A stretch of DNA of 64,000 nt from Hydrogenovibrio sp965140365 (GTDB lineage: Bacteria > Pseudomonadota > Gammaproteobacteria > Thiomicrospirales > Thiomicrospiraceae): assembly GCA_965140365.1 (NCBI GenBank), contig OZ223196.1; one strand, 5' to 3'. Of the stretch, positions 1-8,568 are shown piece by piece (position 1 is the first letter of the stretch; each line of letters opens with the position of its first letter). Made by a program: the position numbers and the translations under genes. The notes under the pieces are model-generated. The model saw only the letters and a list, made by a program, of their open reading frames with translations, was not told the DNA's origin and ran no database searches.

Positions 1-115
1 ATGATGAAAAATCCGATTTAGGATAAAATAACAAGAATTAGCCCCGAATAAAATCGATGTCAGAATCGATCTGGAAAACCCAATATAAAAAATTTAGATA
101 TAAGGAAATCGTGCA

Positions 116-1042
116 ATGCAAACAATGAGTGATCGCGACGGCCTGATTTGGCTGGATGGTGAAATGGTGGATTGGCGGGAGGCAAAAACTCACGTTCTGA
201 CTCATACATTACATTATGGTATGGGGGTGTTTGAAGGGGTAAGAGCGTATGCCGCCGAACAAGGAACGGCTATTTTCCGCTTGGAAGCCCATACCGATCG
301 CTTATTTAATTCCGCGAAAATCATGAATATGCCCATGCCGTTTTCCAAAGAAGAATTGAATGAAGCGCAACGCGCCGCGGTGCGCGAAAATGATTTGAAA
401 TCAGCTTATATTCGTCCGATGGTGTTTTACGGTTCAGAAGGCATGGGGTTGCGTGCCGATAACCTGAAAGCGCATGTGGTGGTCGCAGCTTGGGAGTGGG
501 GCGCTTACATGGGTGAAGAAAACCTGACAAAAGGCATTAAGATTGCCACATCGTCTTTCACGCGCCATCATGTGAACGTCACCATGACCAAGGCCAAATC
601 CAACGGTTCTTACATGAATTCCATGTTGGCGTTGCAAGAAGCGGTCAGCCACGGCTGTGATGAAGCGTTGTTATTGGATACGGAAGGCTATGTTTCCGAA
701 GGGTCCGGCGAGAACTTCTTTATGGTGCGTGACGGGGTGATTTACACGCCGGAATTGACGGCCGCATTGGATGGCATCACGCGAAAAACCATTATGCAGT
801 TGGCGAAAGACGCCGGGTATGAAGTGCGTGAAAAACGCATTACGCGTGATGAAGTCTACATTGCCGATGAGGCGTTCTTTACCGGCACCGCCGCCGAAGT
901 GACGCCCATTCGTGAGTTGGATAATCGTGTGATTGGTCAAGGTTCGCGTGGGCCGGTGACGGAAATGCTGCAAACCAAATATTTTGATGTGGTTCACGGT
1001 CGTTCTGAAGCCCATTTGAATTGGCTGACACCGGTCGCCTGA
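116..1042 (+). CDS. ilvE: Branched-chain amino acid aminotransferase
   Basis: Class IV PLP-dependent aminotransferase of 308 residues. In this family the enzyme catalyses the last, reversible transamination in leucine, isoleucine and valine synthesis, using glutamate as amino donor, in the cytoplasm. Visible features are the N-terminal LHYGMGVFEGVRAY block (about residues 32-45), the PLP lysine in the TKAKSNGSYMNS block (about K161), and the EGSGENFF and FFTGTAAEVTPI blocks that bind cofactor phosphate and substrate. Length is normal for bacterial IlvE. The ATG at 116 is chosen because AAGGAAAT lies about 7 bases upstream; a second in-frame ATG at 125 is less well placed. A small zinc-finger gene follows after 29 bases and is probably cotranscribed. 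Confidence 0.95.
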   Translation: MQTMSDRDGLIWLDGEMVDWREAKTHVLTHTLHYGMGVFEGVRAYAAEQGTAIFRLEAHTDRLFNSAKIMNMPMPFSKEELNEAQRAAVRENDLKSAYIRPMVFYGSEGMGLRADNLKAHVVVAAWEWGAYMGEENLTKGIKIATSSFTRHHVNVTMTKAKSNGSYMNSMLALQEAVSHGCDEALLLDTEGYVSEGSGENFFMVRDGVIYTPELTAALDGITRKTIMQLAKDAGYEVREKRITRDEVYIADEAFFTGTAAEVTPIRELDNRVIGQGSRGPVTEMLQTKYFDVVHGRSEAHLNWLTPVA

Positions 1043-1071
1043 TAAACGAACTAAAACGTAAGAGAAGATTT

Positions 1072-1263
1072 ATGAGTAAACAAACTGTTATTGAAGTCAC
1101 TTATGATGATTTGCCATTGACCTGTCCGATGTCCGGGGAAGAGCAGTGGAACTCCCACCCAAAGGTTATGCTGCCGATTGAAGAGACGGGGAAGGCGAAA
1201 TGTCCATATTGTGGGACGGAATATGTGCTGAAGGATTGGGATCCGAATCATAAAAGTCATTAA
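1072..1263 (+). CDS. Small zinc-finger (CHCC-type) domain protein
   Basis: A 63-residue protein beginning at ATG 1072 behind an AAGAGAAG ribosome-binding site; the open frame extends further upstream into ilvE, but that part is not likely to be translated. A Cys at about residue 17, a His at about 28 and a CPYCGTEY knuckle near residues 43-50 form a C-H-C-C metal site. This is the arrangement of the zf-CHCC family, which includes the mitochondrial complex I subunit NDUFS6 and many short bacterial proteins found next to ilvE. The biochemical role of the bacterial members is not known to me. It is probably cotranscribed with ilvE and closed by the palindromic terminator immediately downstream. 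Confidence 0.82.
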   Translation: MSKQTVIEVTYDDLPLTCPMSGEEQWNSHPKVMLPIEETGKAKCPYCGTEYVLKDWDPNHKSH

Positions 1264-1288
1264 TCGAGCGGTTTGTGACCTATTGAAA

Positions 1289-1316
1289 AAACGACCAGGC
1301 CTGGTCGTTTTTGTTT
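1289..1316 (+). terminator. Palindromic terminator built on the CCAGGCCTGG repeat
   Basis: A perfect 22-bp palindrome (1289-1310) ends in a T-rich tract, as expected for an intrinsic terminator of the ilvE operon. Its core is the iterated CCAGGCCTGG element (1295-1304), extended symmetrically by AAACGA/TCGTTT. It also faces the end of the convergent SbmA-like gene. Confidence 0.8.
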
Positions 1317-1368
1317 TGTTTTAAAGGTTGATTCACGCTTTAGGTGTGATGGAACTTTGCGCGACTTT

Positions 1369-2346
1369 TCAGTCTATTTTTTCTACAAATGTTTTATGAA
1401 TTAAGTGTTTTTCAAACTCATGTAACCGTTTGATAACAGAAATGAATTTTGTGATGTCCGTCCAACGATCAATTAAGTAAGAAAAGCTGTCATTTACCTT
1501 TCCAAAAGCGTTCCCGGTTTGAGTAACAATACCGAGCGTGACGGCCCCCGTAAAAAGTGATGGTGCCATCAGTAAATAGGGCAGAATAATCATAACCTGC
1601 CCGTAAAGCGAGCTCCAGAGTGTGAAATAGGAATAGTGGTTGAACATTCTGAAATAGTTGATGCGTAACCCTGTAAACAATTCGGTGAGTGAAATCATGT
1701 TAGCGTAGGTCTTGTCATCTTCCGAGTAAACCAATTGTTTTCGATACGCGGCCTCAACTTTCTGGTTGTTGTATTCCAGGCCAGGTAATTTAATGCCTAC
1801 CACATAAGAAATCAGAATGCCGCCGACAGAGGTGAGGAGTGCAATCCATACTAAGGAGCCGTCTATGCCGTTTAAAAAAGGCAGACTGACTTTATCGGAT
1901 AAGCTCCAAAGAATTGGAATAAACGCGATCAGTGTTAAGATTGCTCGGAATAGCCCCAACCCCAAACTTTCCAAATGCTTGGCAAATTCGTAGGTGTCGT
2001 GCTGAATCCGTTGTGATGCCCCTTCTATAGAATGTGGGGTTGTTTCCCAGTGGGGTAGATAGTGATAGGTGATGGCTTGGCGCCAACGAAAAGAGTAGTG
2101 CTGGGCAAAATAAAAAGAAAACATGGCAATAAAAATGTAAGGAATGGCGATGTAGCAAAAATCAATCATGCTTTGCCAAAAGGCTTTAATATCATTGGCT
2201 TTTTGTAAAATATCGTAGAACTGCCCGTACCAGGTATTCAATAAGACGGTTAGATGGACTTGAAGCCAGGTAACGGCAATGAGTAAAAACAGGCCACCCC
2301 AAGCCCACAAAGCCCATTCTTTGTTCCAGAAGAAGCTTTTTAACAT
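1369..2346 (-). CDS. SbmA/BacA-like inner-membrane transporter
   Basis: A 325-residue polytopic membrane protein. It resembles the SbmA/BacA family, whose members import peptide antibiotics and related compounds using the proton gradient and share the transmembrane fold of ABC exporters without an ATPase domain. Visible signs are a Trp-rich amphipathic start (FFWNKEWALWAWGG), several hydrophobic segments (about 13-35, 63-85, 130-150, 165-190, 245-275), the YSFRWRQAITYHYLPHW block and ERxxR-like motifs such as NPxxQRI/GASQRIQHD. The start is supported by AAGGAAAA just upstream. It is shorter than E. coli SbmA (about 406 residues), so it may be a shorter relative with another substrate. The natural substrate is unknown. 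Confidence 0.78.
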   Translation of the reverse strand: MLKSFFWNKEWALWAWGGLFLLIAVTWLQVHLTVLLNTWYGQFYDILQKANDIKAFWQSMIDFCYIAIPYIFIAMFSFYFAQHYSFRWRQAITYHYLPHWETTPHSIEGASQRIQHDTYEFAKHLESLGLGLFRAILTLIAFIPILWSLSDKVSLPFLNGIDGSLVWIALLTSVGGILISYVVGIKLPGLEYNNQKVEAAYRKQLVYSEDDKTYANMISLTELFTGLRINYFRMFNHYSYFTLWSSLYGQVMIILPYLLMAPSLFTGAVTLGIVTQTGNAFGKVNDSFSYLIDRWTDITKFISVIKRLHEFEKHLIHKTFVEKID

Positions 2347-2389
2347 GATTTTCCTTGTGTTTTGATGCGTTCATGCCGCTTAGCGTAAA

Positions 2390-2487
2390 GAGAGCTTTGC
2401 ACGAGATAGTTACACAAGTAAAAATGGCTAAGATCAGCCAAATTTTCTCTCATTTTTTTCTTCGCGTCCTACTCGTGAAAAGCTCTC
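2390..2487. repeat. MITE-like element, short copy (98 bp)
   Basis: The ends are 16-bp inverted repeats: GAGAGCTTTGCACGAG at 2390-2405 and the complement of GAGAGCTTTTCACGAG at 2472-2487. The element is flanked by an exact 5-bp direct repeat, GTAAA, at 2385-2389 and 2488-2492, the footprint expected of a transposition target duplication. It has no coding capacity. A longer relative lies at 15492-15651 and shares both ends plus the TAAAAATGGCTAA and TCTCATTTTTT segments. This is consistent with a non-autonomous element mobilised by a transposase elsewhere. Confidence 0.7.
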
Positions 2488-2600
2488 GTAAAGTGTAATG
2501 TTTTTTGATTTTTTGAAAACAAAAAGTTGGAAGTATTCACGCTTTTTTGAAGCTTTTTTAAGACTTCCTTGATGAGTGCCTGTGACGTGGTTTCGTGGGG

Positions 2601-2628
2601 CACAAAAAAACCCGCGCTAGGCGGGTTT
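2601..2628 (-). terminator. Intrinsic terminator of glnA
   Basis: On the minus strand an AAACCCGC stem, a 5-base loop and the GCGGGTTT arm are followed by a run of T (read as plus 2604-2610), about 30 bases beyond the glnA stop codon. Confidence 0.85.
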
Positions 2629-2655
2629 ATGTGTGAACTCTTAATTATCTTCAGA

Positions 2656-4062
2656 TTAACGAGAGTAGTACATGTCGAACTCGATTGGGTGAGTCGTCGC
2701 ACGCATACGAGTGACTTCTTCCATTTTCAGCTCAATGTAAGAATCGATGGCTTCGTCGGAGAATACACCACCGGCTTTCAAGAACTCTCTGTCTTCGTCC
2801 AGAGCAGCCAAGGCTTCTTCTAGGGAAGCACAGACAGTGTTGTAGGTCGCTTCTTCTTCCGGTGGCAAATCATACAGGTCTTTCTCAGAAGGTTCGCCTG
2901 GATCGATTTGGTTGATGATACCGTCAAGGCCAGCCATTAAGGAAGCGGCGAACGCCAAATATGGGTTTGCAGTCGCATCTGGGAAACGCAACTCAACACG
3001 ACGTGATTTTTCAGACGGCGCGTAAGGGATACGAATCGAAGCGGAACGGTTTGAACCGGAGTAAGCCAATAAGATTGGCGCTTCAAAACCTGGAACCAAA
3101 CGCTTATAAGAGTTGGTGCCAGGGTTCGTGAAGGCGTTCAACGCACGTGCGTGCTTAATCAGACCACCGATATACCAAATGGCTTCTTGGGACAGACCAG
3201 AGTAAACATCACCGGCAAAAATGTTTTTGCCACCTTTCGACAAAGACATGTTGATGTGCATGCCGGAACCGTTGTCACCTACAATTGGCTTCGGCATGAA
3301 AGTCGCTGTTTTACCAAGCGCGTTACAGGTGTTGTGTACCGCGTATTTCAAAATTTGCACTTCGTCGGCTTTCGCTGTTAGGGTGTTACCGGCAACGGCC
3401 AATTCACATTGCCCGCCTGCGGCTACTTCGTGGTGGTGCGCTTCCAGTTTCAGACCCATGGCTTCAGCCATGGCACAGATGTCCGCACGGACTTCGTGTA
3501 ATTGGTCAACCGGTGGTACTGGGAAGTAACCGCCTTTTACCTTAGGACGGTGACCGATGTTACCGTCTTCATACACTTTTTCAGAGTCCCAAGCGGATTC
3601 GCCGGAATGCATTTTAACGAATGAACCGGACATGTCTGCACCCCAGCGGACATCGTCAAAGATAAAGAATTCTGGCTCTGGACCGAAGAAAGCCGTATCG
3701 GCAACGCCGGTGGAAGCCAAATAGGCTTCGGCTTTTTTCGCGATGCCGCGAGGATCTTTTTCATAAGCTTCCATCGTGGAAGGTTCAACAATCATCATTC
3801 GAATGATTAACGTTGGATCATTGGTGAATGGGTCCATGTAGAAACCATCGGTTTGTGGCATCAAAATCATGTCGGAGTTGTTAATGCCTTTCCAGCCCTG
3901 AATGGATGAGCCGTCAAAAGTTTCACCGTCCGCAAAAAAGTCTTCATCCACGCTATCGGCCGGGATGGTGACATGTTGCTCTTTACCATGTGTGTCGGTA
4001 AAGCGAAGATCTACCCATTTAACGTCATTGTCTTTGATTAAATCAAAAATTTCTTGCGACAT
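2656..4062 (-). CDS. glnA: Glutamine synthetase, type I
   Basis: GlnA of 468 residues, the length of the enterobacterial dodecameric enzyme. It makes glutamine from glutamate, ammonia and ATP. Visible features are the DGSSIQGW block (about 50-57), the metal/glutamate block KLEAHHHEVAAGGQCE, GSGMHINMS, the ATP-site GSNRSASIRIP stretch, and the KDLYDLPPEE loop with the tyrosine (about 397) that GlnE adenylylates in proteobacteria. Activity is therefore probably tuned by GlnE/GlnB. The start is supported by AAAAGGA upstream. The 512-bp upstream region contains a candidate sigma-54 promoter with paired NtrC-like sites, and no glnL/glnG genes follow locally. Confidence 0.97.
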   Translation of the reverse strand: MSQEIFDLIKDNDVKWVDLRFTDTHGKEQHVTIPADSVDEDFFADGETFDGSSIQGWKGINNSDMILMPQTDGFYMDPFTNDPTLIIRMMIVEPSTMEAYEKDPRGIAKKAEAYLASTGVADTAFFGPEPEFFIFDDVRWGADMSGSFVKMHSGESAWDSEKVYEDGNIGHRPKVKGGYFPVPPVDQLHEVRADICAMAEAMGLKLEAHHHEVAAGGQCELAVAGNTLTAKADEVQILKYAVHNTCNALGKTATFMPKPIVGDNGSGMHINMSLSKGGKNIFAGDVYSGLSQEAIWYIGGLIKHARALNAFTNPGTNSYKRLVPGFEAPILLAYSGSNRSASIRIPYAPSEKSRRVELRFPDATANPYLAFAASLMAGLDGIINQIDPGEPSEKDLYDLPPEEEATYNTVCASLEEALAALDEDREFLKAGGVFSDEAIDSYIELKMEEVTRMRATTHPIEFDMYYSR

Positions 4063-4284
4063 AAGTGTGTCCTTTTAGATTGTTGAAAAATGCGAAGTGG
4101 TTCTGAAAGCATCGCGCGATACGTCAGCTTGGCTGGATGGTGTCGGTTATGCTTCTGAAGGCGCTAAAATCGCACGTTGAATTTAAAAATTACGTTCGAA
4201 TTATGTGTTTGGTGCAACCATCTAAAACCCGGAAAATTCCGCTGGGATTCGCCAAGTTTCGTGAAATTTTGTCCTGTTGATAAT

Positions 4285-4300
4285 AGCTGGAACCATGCCA
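4285..4300 (-). promoter_or_regulatory. Candidate sigma-54 promoter for glnA
   Basis: The minus strand reads TGGCATG-N4-CAGCT. It keeps the invariant GG and GC at the -24/-12 spacing of sigma-54 promoters. The predicted start (about 4274) gives a leader of roughly 210 bases before glnA. The element is degenerate at the -12 side (CAGC rather than TTGC). It was read by eye only. Confidence 0.45.
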
Positions 4301-4397
4301 GAATGCCAATATTTTTTTAAAGATTTTTAAGTCCTTGATAGACAAGAAAAAATACTCTTATTAATTGTGTTGTTGTTGTTCAGAGACGCAAAATTTT

Positions 4398-4434
4398 TTA
4401 TTTGTATTGGTGCAGTGTGAATTGTTTTGGTGCA
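4398..4434 (-). promoter_or_regulatory. Paired NtrC-like enhancer sites upstream of glnA
   Basis: Two TTGGTGCA half-sites start exactly 20 bp apart (4407 and 4427), about 130 and 150 bp upstream of the predicted sigma-54 start. The strong half matches the TGGTGCA arm of known NtrC sites; the opposite arms are poorly conserved. A third TTGGTGCA occurs at 4209-4216, downstream of the predicted start. Spacing and distance fit a NtrC enhancer. Confidence 0.45.
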
Positions 4435-4501
4435 TTTTGGAATAAACCGTTTGAAATGAGAAGCGGTTTAATTGGGCAAATTATTTTGGAGTTTAACCTT
4501 T

Positions 4502-4526
4502 CTGTCATTTTAATCTTTTTGTCACA
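4502..4526 (+). promoter_or_regulatory. Possible weak Pho box before pstC
   Basis: CTGTCAT (4502-4508) and TTGTCAC (4519-4525) resemble PhoB half-sites, and pstC is an expected PhoB target. Their spacing is 17 bp rather than the usual 11 or 22, so this is a weak call. The remainder of the 4063-4575 gap, beyond the glnA control sites, shows no further gene. Confidence 0.3.
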
Positions 4527-4575
4527 TTGAAAAGCTATCATCTACCCATCTTAAATCACTCCCTAGGAATTTTGG

Positions 4576-6843
4576 ATGGATCAGTCAGCGCAGAAAGCAC
4601 TTGAACAGGCCTTGAAAGGGCCGAAGTTTGAAAAGCGTATCAAACGCCGAAACCTTGTCGATAAAGGGTGGGCTTCCAGTATTTCAATCGGTGGTGTCGG
4701 TGTTATTTTGTCGGTACTGCTGATTATGTTTTTCCTTGTTTACGTGGTGGCCCCTTTGTTTATGCCGGCCAGTGTCAAAGAACATTCAAGTTATGCGTTG
4801 CCGGGCGGAAATCAGGAAAAAACGCTTTTTTACGGAATGGATGAATATAAAGAAACCGCGATGCGCATTACCGAATCCGGTCAGTTAATCGGGTTCAATG
4901 CCGATAATGGACACATTTTGACGCAATCCAAATTGCCTCTGAATGGGGAAACCGTCACCAGTTTTACGCGCGTGAATGAGTCAGACAAGTTAATGGCGTT
5001 CGGCTTGTCCAATGGCGGGGTGCTGCTGGCGAAATACGGTTATAACGTGACCTACCCGAATAACGAGCGCAAGGTGACTCCCGCGTTGACTTTTCCATTT
5101 GGTCAGTCGCCGTTGATTTTGGGTGACCGCGCGATTACGAAAGTGGCGGCGCGGGTCAGTGACTCGCAATTGGTCGTGGCTTATCAGCAAGCGGGCGGGT
5201 CGCATGTTTTCGTGAAACAGTACGATAAGGTTGAATCCATGCTGTCGGACGATGTCGCTCTGGAAGAGTACGCCGAGGGCGAGGTGCCGAATAATATGAC
5301 GGTGGACTGGCTGATGATGGGGGGCAATATGCGCAACCTGTACTTGGTCTCCAAAGACGGCGCGACACTTTATTATGATTTGTCGAACCTGAGCGAGCCG
5401 GTTTTGTTGCAGAAAGTCAACTTGGTGAATGGTGACGAGCAAATCGCTTCTTTGCGTTTTTTATTAGGTGAATATTCGTTAATGGTGGGGACCTCAAAAG
5501 GGCGTGTGTTGCAGTGGTTCCCGGTTCGGGACCATAACAACAACTTCCGTTTGGAATTTATTCGTGACTTTAACGTGGATAAAAAACCGGTCAATTTTAT
5601 TGCCATTGAACATAGTCGTAAAGGGTTTGTAACACTGGACCGCTCCGGTGAGATTAATTTATACAACGCTACGGCGGAACGGCATCTGGCCTCGGTTAAA
5701 GTGAATACCGGGTTGAATTTCTTGCTCATGGCCCAGCGCGGTAATGGCGCTTTAGTGGAAACCGCCGACGGTCAGATTCTGAATTACGATATTAAAAACG
5801 AACATCCGGATGTGTCCTTCTCAAGTTTGTGGGGTAAAGTTTGGTACGAAGGTTATGAAGAGCCGAGTTATACCTGGCAGTCATCCTCCGCCAGTGCCGA
5901 CTTTGAGCCAAAATTTTCCATGGTGCCATTGACCTTTGGCACCATTAAAGCGGCACTGTATTCCATGTTGTTTGCCGTACCGCTTGCCGTCCTGGCGGCG
6001 ATTTATACCGCGTTTTTTATGGACAACAAAACTCGCCAATTCATCAAGCCGACCATCGAGTTGATCGAAGCCTTGCCGACGGTTATTCTCGGGTTCTTAG
6101 CCGGTTTGTGGCTGGCACCTTATATGGAATCGCATTTGGCCGGTTTTTTTGCCGTATTGCTGGTGGTGCCGATAGGGATACTTTTATTCGGTTTCGCCTG
6201 GTCTCGTCTGCCGGAACCTCTACGCTTGCTGGTTCCGACTGGGCGTCGCGCCGTGCTGATGTTGCCGGTGGTGCTCTTTTTGGGTTGGTTTGCGCTGTCA
6301 TTGAGCTCACCGATCGAAAACCTATTCTTCCACGGTGATATGCGTCACTGGCTGACGTCCAGTGCAGGCATTGATTTCGATCAGCGTAATGCATTGGTCA
6401 TCGGGTTTGCGATGGGCTTTGCTTTGATTCCGACCATCTTCTCGGTGGCGGAGGATGCCATCTATAACGTGCCAAGTTATTTAGTCAACGGGTCTTTGGC
6501 GCTGGGTGCCAGCGGCTGGCAAACCTTGGTTGGCGTTGTGTTGCCAACGGCCAGCCCGGGGATTTTTTCGGCCATTATGCTGGGCTTCGGACGCGGCATC
6601 GGGGAAACGATGATTGTATTGATGGCCTCCGGCAACACGCCGTTGATGGATGTGAATATTTTCCAAGGCATGCGGACGCTGTCAGCCAACCTGGCGGTGG
6701 AAATGCCGGAAGCGGAATTGTATAGCTCGCATTACCGCGTGCTGTTCCTGTCCGGTCTGATCTTGTTTATTTTCACGTTTGTTTTCAATACGCTCGCAGA
6801 AGTGGTGCGCGAACGCATGCGCCGTAAGTATGGCTCACTATAA
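4576..6843 (+). CDS. pstC: Phosphate ABC transporter permease PstC, long form
   Basis: A 755-residue permease, more than twice the length of E. coli PstC (about 319). The N-terminus is cytoplasmic and basic, followed by one membrane segment (about 35-60). A large, probably periplasmic insertion (about 70-440) has repeated strand-rich stretches such as GTSKGRVLQWF, FVTLDRSGEINLYN and ALVETADGQILNYD, suggestive of a beta-propeller. The core permease domain starts near residue 455, and the EAA loop ALGASGWQTLVGVVLPTASP (about 645) contacts PstB. With PstA and PstB it forms the high-affinity phosphate importer, and with PhoU it signals phosphate status to PhoR. Long PstC forms are known in other gammaproteobacteria. 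It opens a six-gene operon. Confidence 0.93.
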   Translation: MDQSAQKALEQALKGPKFEKRIKRRNLVDKGWASSISIGGVGVILSVLLIMFFLVYVVAPLFMPASVKEHSSYALPGGNQEKTLFYGMDEYKETAMRITESGQLIGFNADNGHILTQSKLPLNGETVTSFTRVNESDKLMAFGLSNGGVLLAKYGYNVTYPNNERKVTPALTFPFGQSPLILGDRAITKVAARVSDSQLVVAYQQAGGSHVFVKQYDKVESMLSDDVALEEYAEGEVPNNMTVDWLMMGGNMRNLYLVSKDGATLYYDLSNLSEPVLLQKVNLVNGDEQIASLRFLLGEYSLMVGTSKGRVLQWFPVRDHNNNFRLEFIRDFNVDKKPVNFIAIEHSRKGFVTLDRSGEINLYNATAERHLASVKVNTGLNFLLMAQRGNGALVETADGQILNYDIKNEHPDVSFSSLWGKVWYEGYEEPSYTWQSSSASADFEPKFSMVPLTFGTIKAALYSMLFAVPLAVLAAIYTAFFMDNKTRQFIKPTIELIEALPTVILGFLAGLWLAPYMESHLAGFFAVLLVVPIGILLFGFAWSRLPEPLRLLVPTGRRAVLMLPVVLFLGWFALSLSSPIENLFFHGDMRHWLTSSAGIDFDQRNALVIGFAMGFALIPTIFSVAEDAIYNVPSYLVNGSLALGASGWQTLVGVVLPTASPGIFSAIMLGFGRGIGETMIVLMASGNTPLMDVNIFQGMRTLSANLAVEMPEAELYSSHYRVLFLSGLILFIFTFVFNTLAEVVRERMRRKYGSL

Positions 6844-6854
6844 AGGATATTGAC

Positions 6855-8501
6855 ATGAAAGAATGGTTCAAAAAAGGCGAACATTGGGTTTGGTTTAGTG
6901 CGTCGACTGTCAGTATCAGTGTGGTGTTGGTTGTCGGTTTGCTGTTGATGATTTCCTTCCGAGGGTTGGTGCATTTCTGGCCGCACCCAGTTTATGAATA
7001 TGAAGTGAAAACTAATAACGGCCACATTGAACAAGTGGTCGGCGAATTGCATGAAGTCAAAAGCAAAGAGTTTAAAGACTCGGATGCCGAGGACGGCATC
7101 GTCCGAATCCCGCAATATCTGCTGAAAGTCGGAAACCGTGATGTGTACGGTATTGATTTCCGTTGGATTAACTCGGCCAATATCGTTGGGCGTCAAGACA
7201 TTTTGGATGATGGCGTCACCGTGGTGGAACGCTATGAGTGGGGGAATGTCTACGGTCATTTGGAGCACATTAAGCAAGATGGCAAAATCATTGCCCGGGG
7301 CGACAATGTTTTACCGATGATGCAACAGTTGGTCGACAGTGGTTTGGATTTGCACGATCAGATTCGCTACATCGAAAAAGTTGTGATCGGTGGGATCAAC
7401 TATCAGCTCGAACAATTACGCTTGGACCAGAAACGTCTGGAAGCGAGCGACGATTATACGGCGCAAAAGCAAGCGGAATTCGACGCTGAACGTACCAAGT
7501 TAAAGCAAGCTTTTAACGATCAGCAAGATACGTTGAAGGTGCTGTATCGCCAGTCCAATAATTTGGGTGAGGTCACGTTGCAGATTGCGGGTAATAAGTT
7601 TATCCACGTTCCGGTTAAATCGATTGTGCGTTTCTGGCAGCCGAACAATATGACGTTTGCCGAACAGGTTGGATTCTTCTTTACGTCCATCGGGCATTTC
7701 TTGATTGACGATCCGCGTGAAGCGAACACCGAAGGCGGCGTTTTCCCGGCGATTGTCGGGACGGTGACCATGGTTATTTTGATGGCCATTTTCGTGACCC
7801 CGATGGGCGTGATTGCCGCCGTTTATATGAGCGAATACGCCAAAGACGGCATTTTGCTGAGAACGGTGCGAATTTCCATTAATAACCTGGCGGGGGTGCC
7901 GTCTATCGTGTTCGGTATCTTTGGCCTCGGGTTCTTCGTTTACATTATCGGCGGCAGTATTGACGAACTTTTCTATAGTTATGCCTTGCCGAGTCCGACC
8001 TTCGGGACACCGGCGTTGCTGTGGGCGTCCTTGACCATGGCGCTGTTGACCCTGCCGGTGGTGATTGTTTCCACGCAGGAAGGCTTGTCCCGTATTCCAC
8101 GTGCCTTGCGTGAGGGCGGCCTGGCGTTGGGCGCAACCAAGTCCGAAACCATTATGAAAATTGTCCTGCCGATGTCGATGCCGGCGATTATGACCGGTTT
8201 GATTCTGGCGGTGGCACGTGCCGCGGGCGAAGTGGCACCGCTGATGTTGGTGGGTGTAGTCAAATTGGCACCGGAACTGCCGATTGATTTGAACGCACCG
8301 TTTATTCACTTGGACCGTAAGTTCATGCACCTGGGTTTCCATATCTACGACGTCGGCTTCCAAAGCCCGAACGTTGAAGCGTCTCAGCCGCTGGTTTATG
8401 CCACGTCTTTATTGTTGGTGTTGATTATCGTCGGTTTGAACCTCGGAGCGATCACGATCCGTAATAAGCTGAGAGAGAAGTACAAAGCCCTGGATAACTA
8501 A
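6855..8501 (+). CDS. pstA: Phosphate ABC transporter permease PstA, long form
   Basis: A 548-residue partner permease of PstC, starting 11 bases after pstC behind AAGGAT. The N-terminal membrane segment (about 14-38) is followed by an approximately 240-residue insertion rich in charged residues with coiled-coil character (QLEQLRLDQKRLEAS to KLKQAFNDQQDTLK). The conserved permease core begins near residue 300; the EAA loop is GGLALGATKSETIMKIVLP (about 418) and the family stretch GEVAPLMLVGVVK follows. E. coli PstA has 296 residues, so both permeases here carry extra-membrane domains, presumably partners of each other. The function of that domain is unknown. Confidence 0.93.
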   Translation: MKEWFKKGEHWVWFSASTVSISVVLVVGLLLMISFRGLVHFWPHPVYEYEVKTNNGHIEQVVGELHEVKSKEFKDSDAEDGIVRIPQYLLKVGNRDVYGIDFRWINSANIVGRQDILDDGVTVVERYEWGNVYGHLEHIKQDGKIIARGDNVLPMMQQLVDSGLDLHDQIRYIEKVVIGGINYQLEQLRLDQKRLEASDDYTAQKQAEFDAERTKLKQAFNDQQDTLKVLYRQSNNLGEVTLQIAGNKFIHVPVKSIVRFWQPNNMTFAEQVGFFFTSIGHFLIDDPREANTEGGVFPAIVGTVTMVILMAIFVTPMGVIAAVYMSEYAKDGILLRTVRISINNLAGVPSIVFGIFGLGFFVYIIGGSIDELFYSYALPSPTFGTPALLWASLTMALLTLPVVIVSTQEGLSRIPRALREGGLALGATKSETIMKIVLPMSMPAIMTGLILAVARAAGEVAPLMLVGVVKLAPELPIDLNAPFIHLDRKFMHLGFHIYDVGFQSPNVEASQPLVYATSLLLVLIIVGLNLGAITIRNKLREKYKALDN

Positions 8502-8519
8502 TGGCCTGATGGAAAATGG

Positions 8520-8529
8520 CCAGGCCTGG
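8520..8529. repeat. CCAGGCCTGG palindrome between pstA and pstB
   Basis: An exact copy of the iterated 10-bp palindrome, followed by TGG, in the 67-base gap between pstA and pstB. It could form a small hairpin and modulate downstream expression in the operon; that is inference. Confidence 0.75.
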
Positions 8530-8568
8530 TGGATTATTGCAATAGAATTTTAGAATAGGAATGTTGTT

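Noticed and set aside
1372..1450. Insertion-sequence remnant near the SbmA-like gene
   Set aside because: No transposase fragment is visible; the only mobile-like DNA there is the small inverted-end element at 2390.
7500..8363. 287-codon minus-strand frame opposite pstA
   Set aside because: Its translation is low-complexity, His/Gln/Arg-rich and typical of a shadow of a GC-skewed membrane gene; pstA on the other strand is certain.
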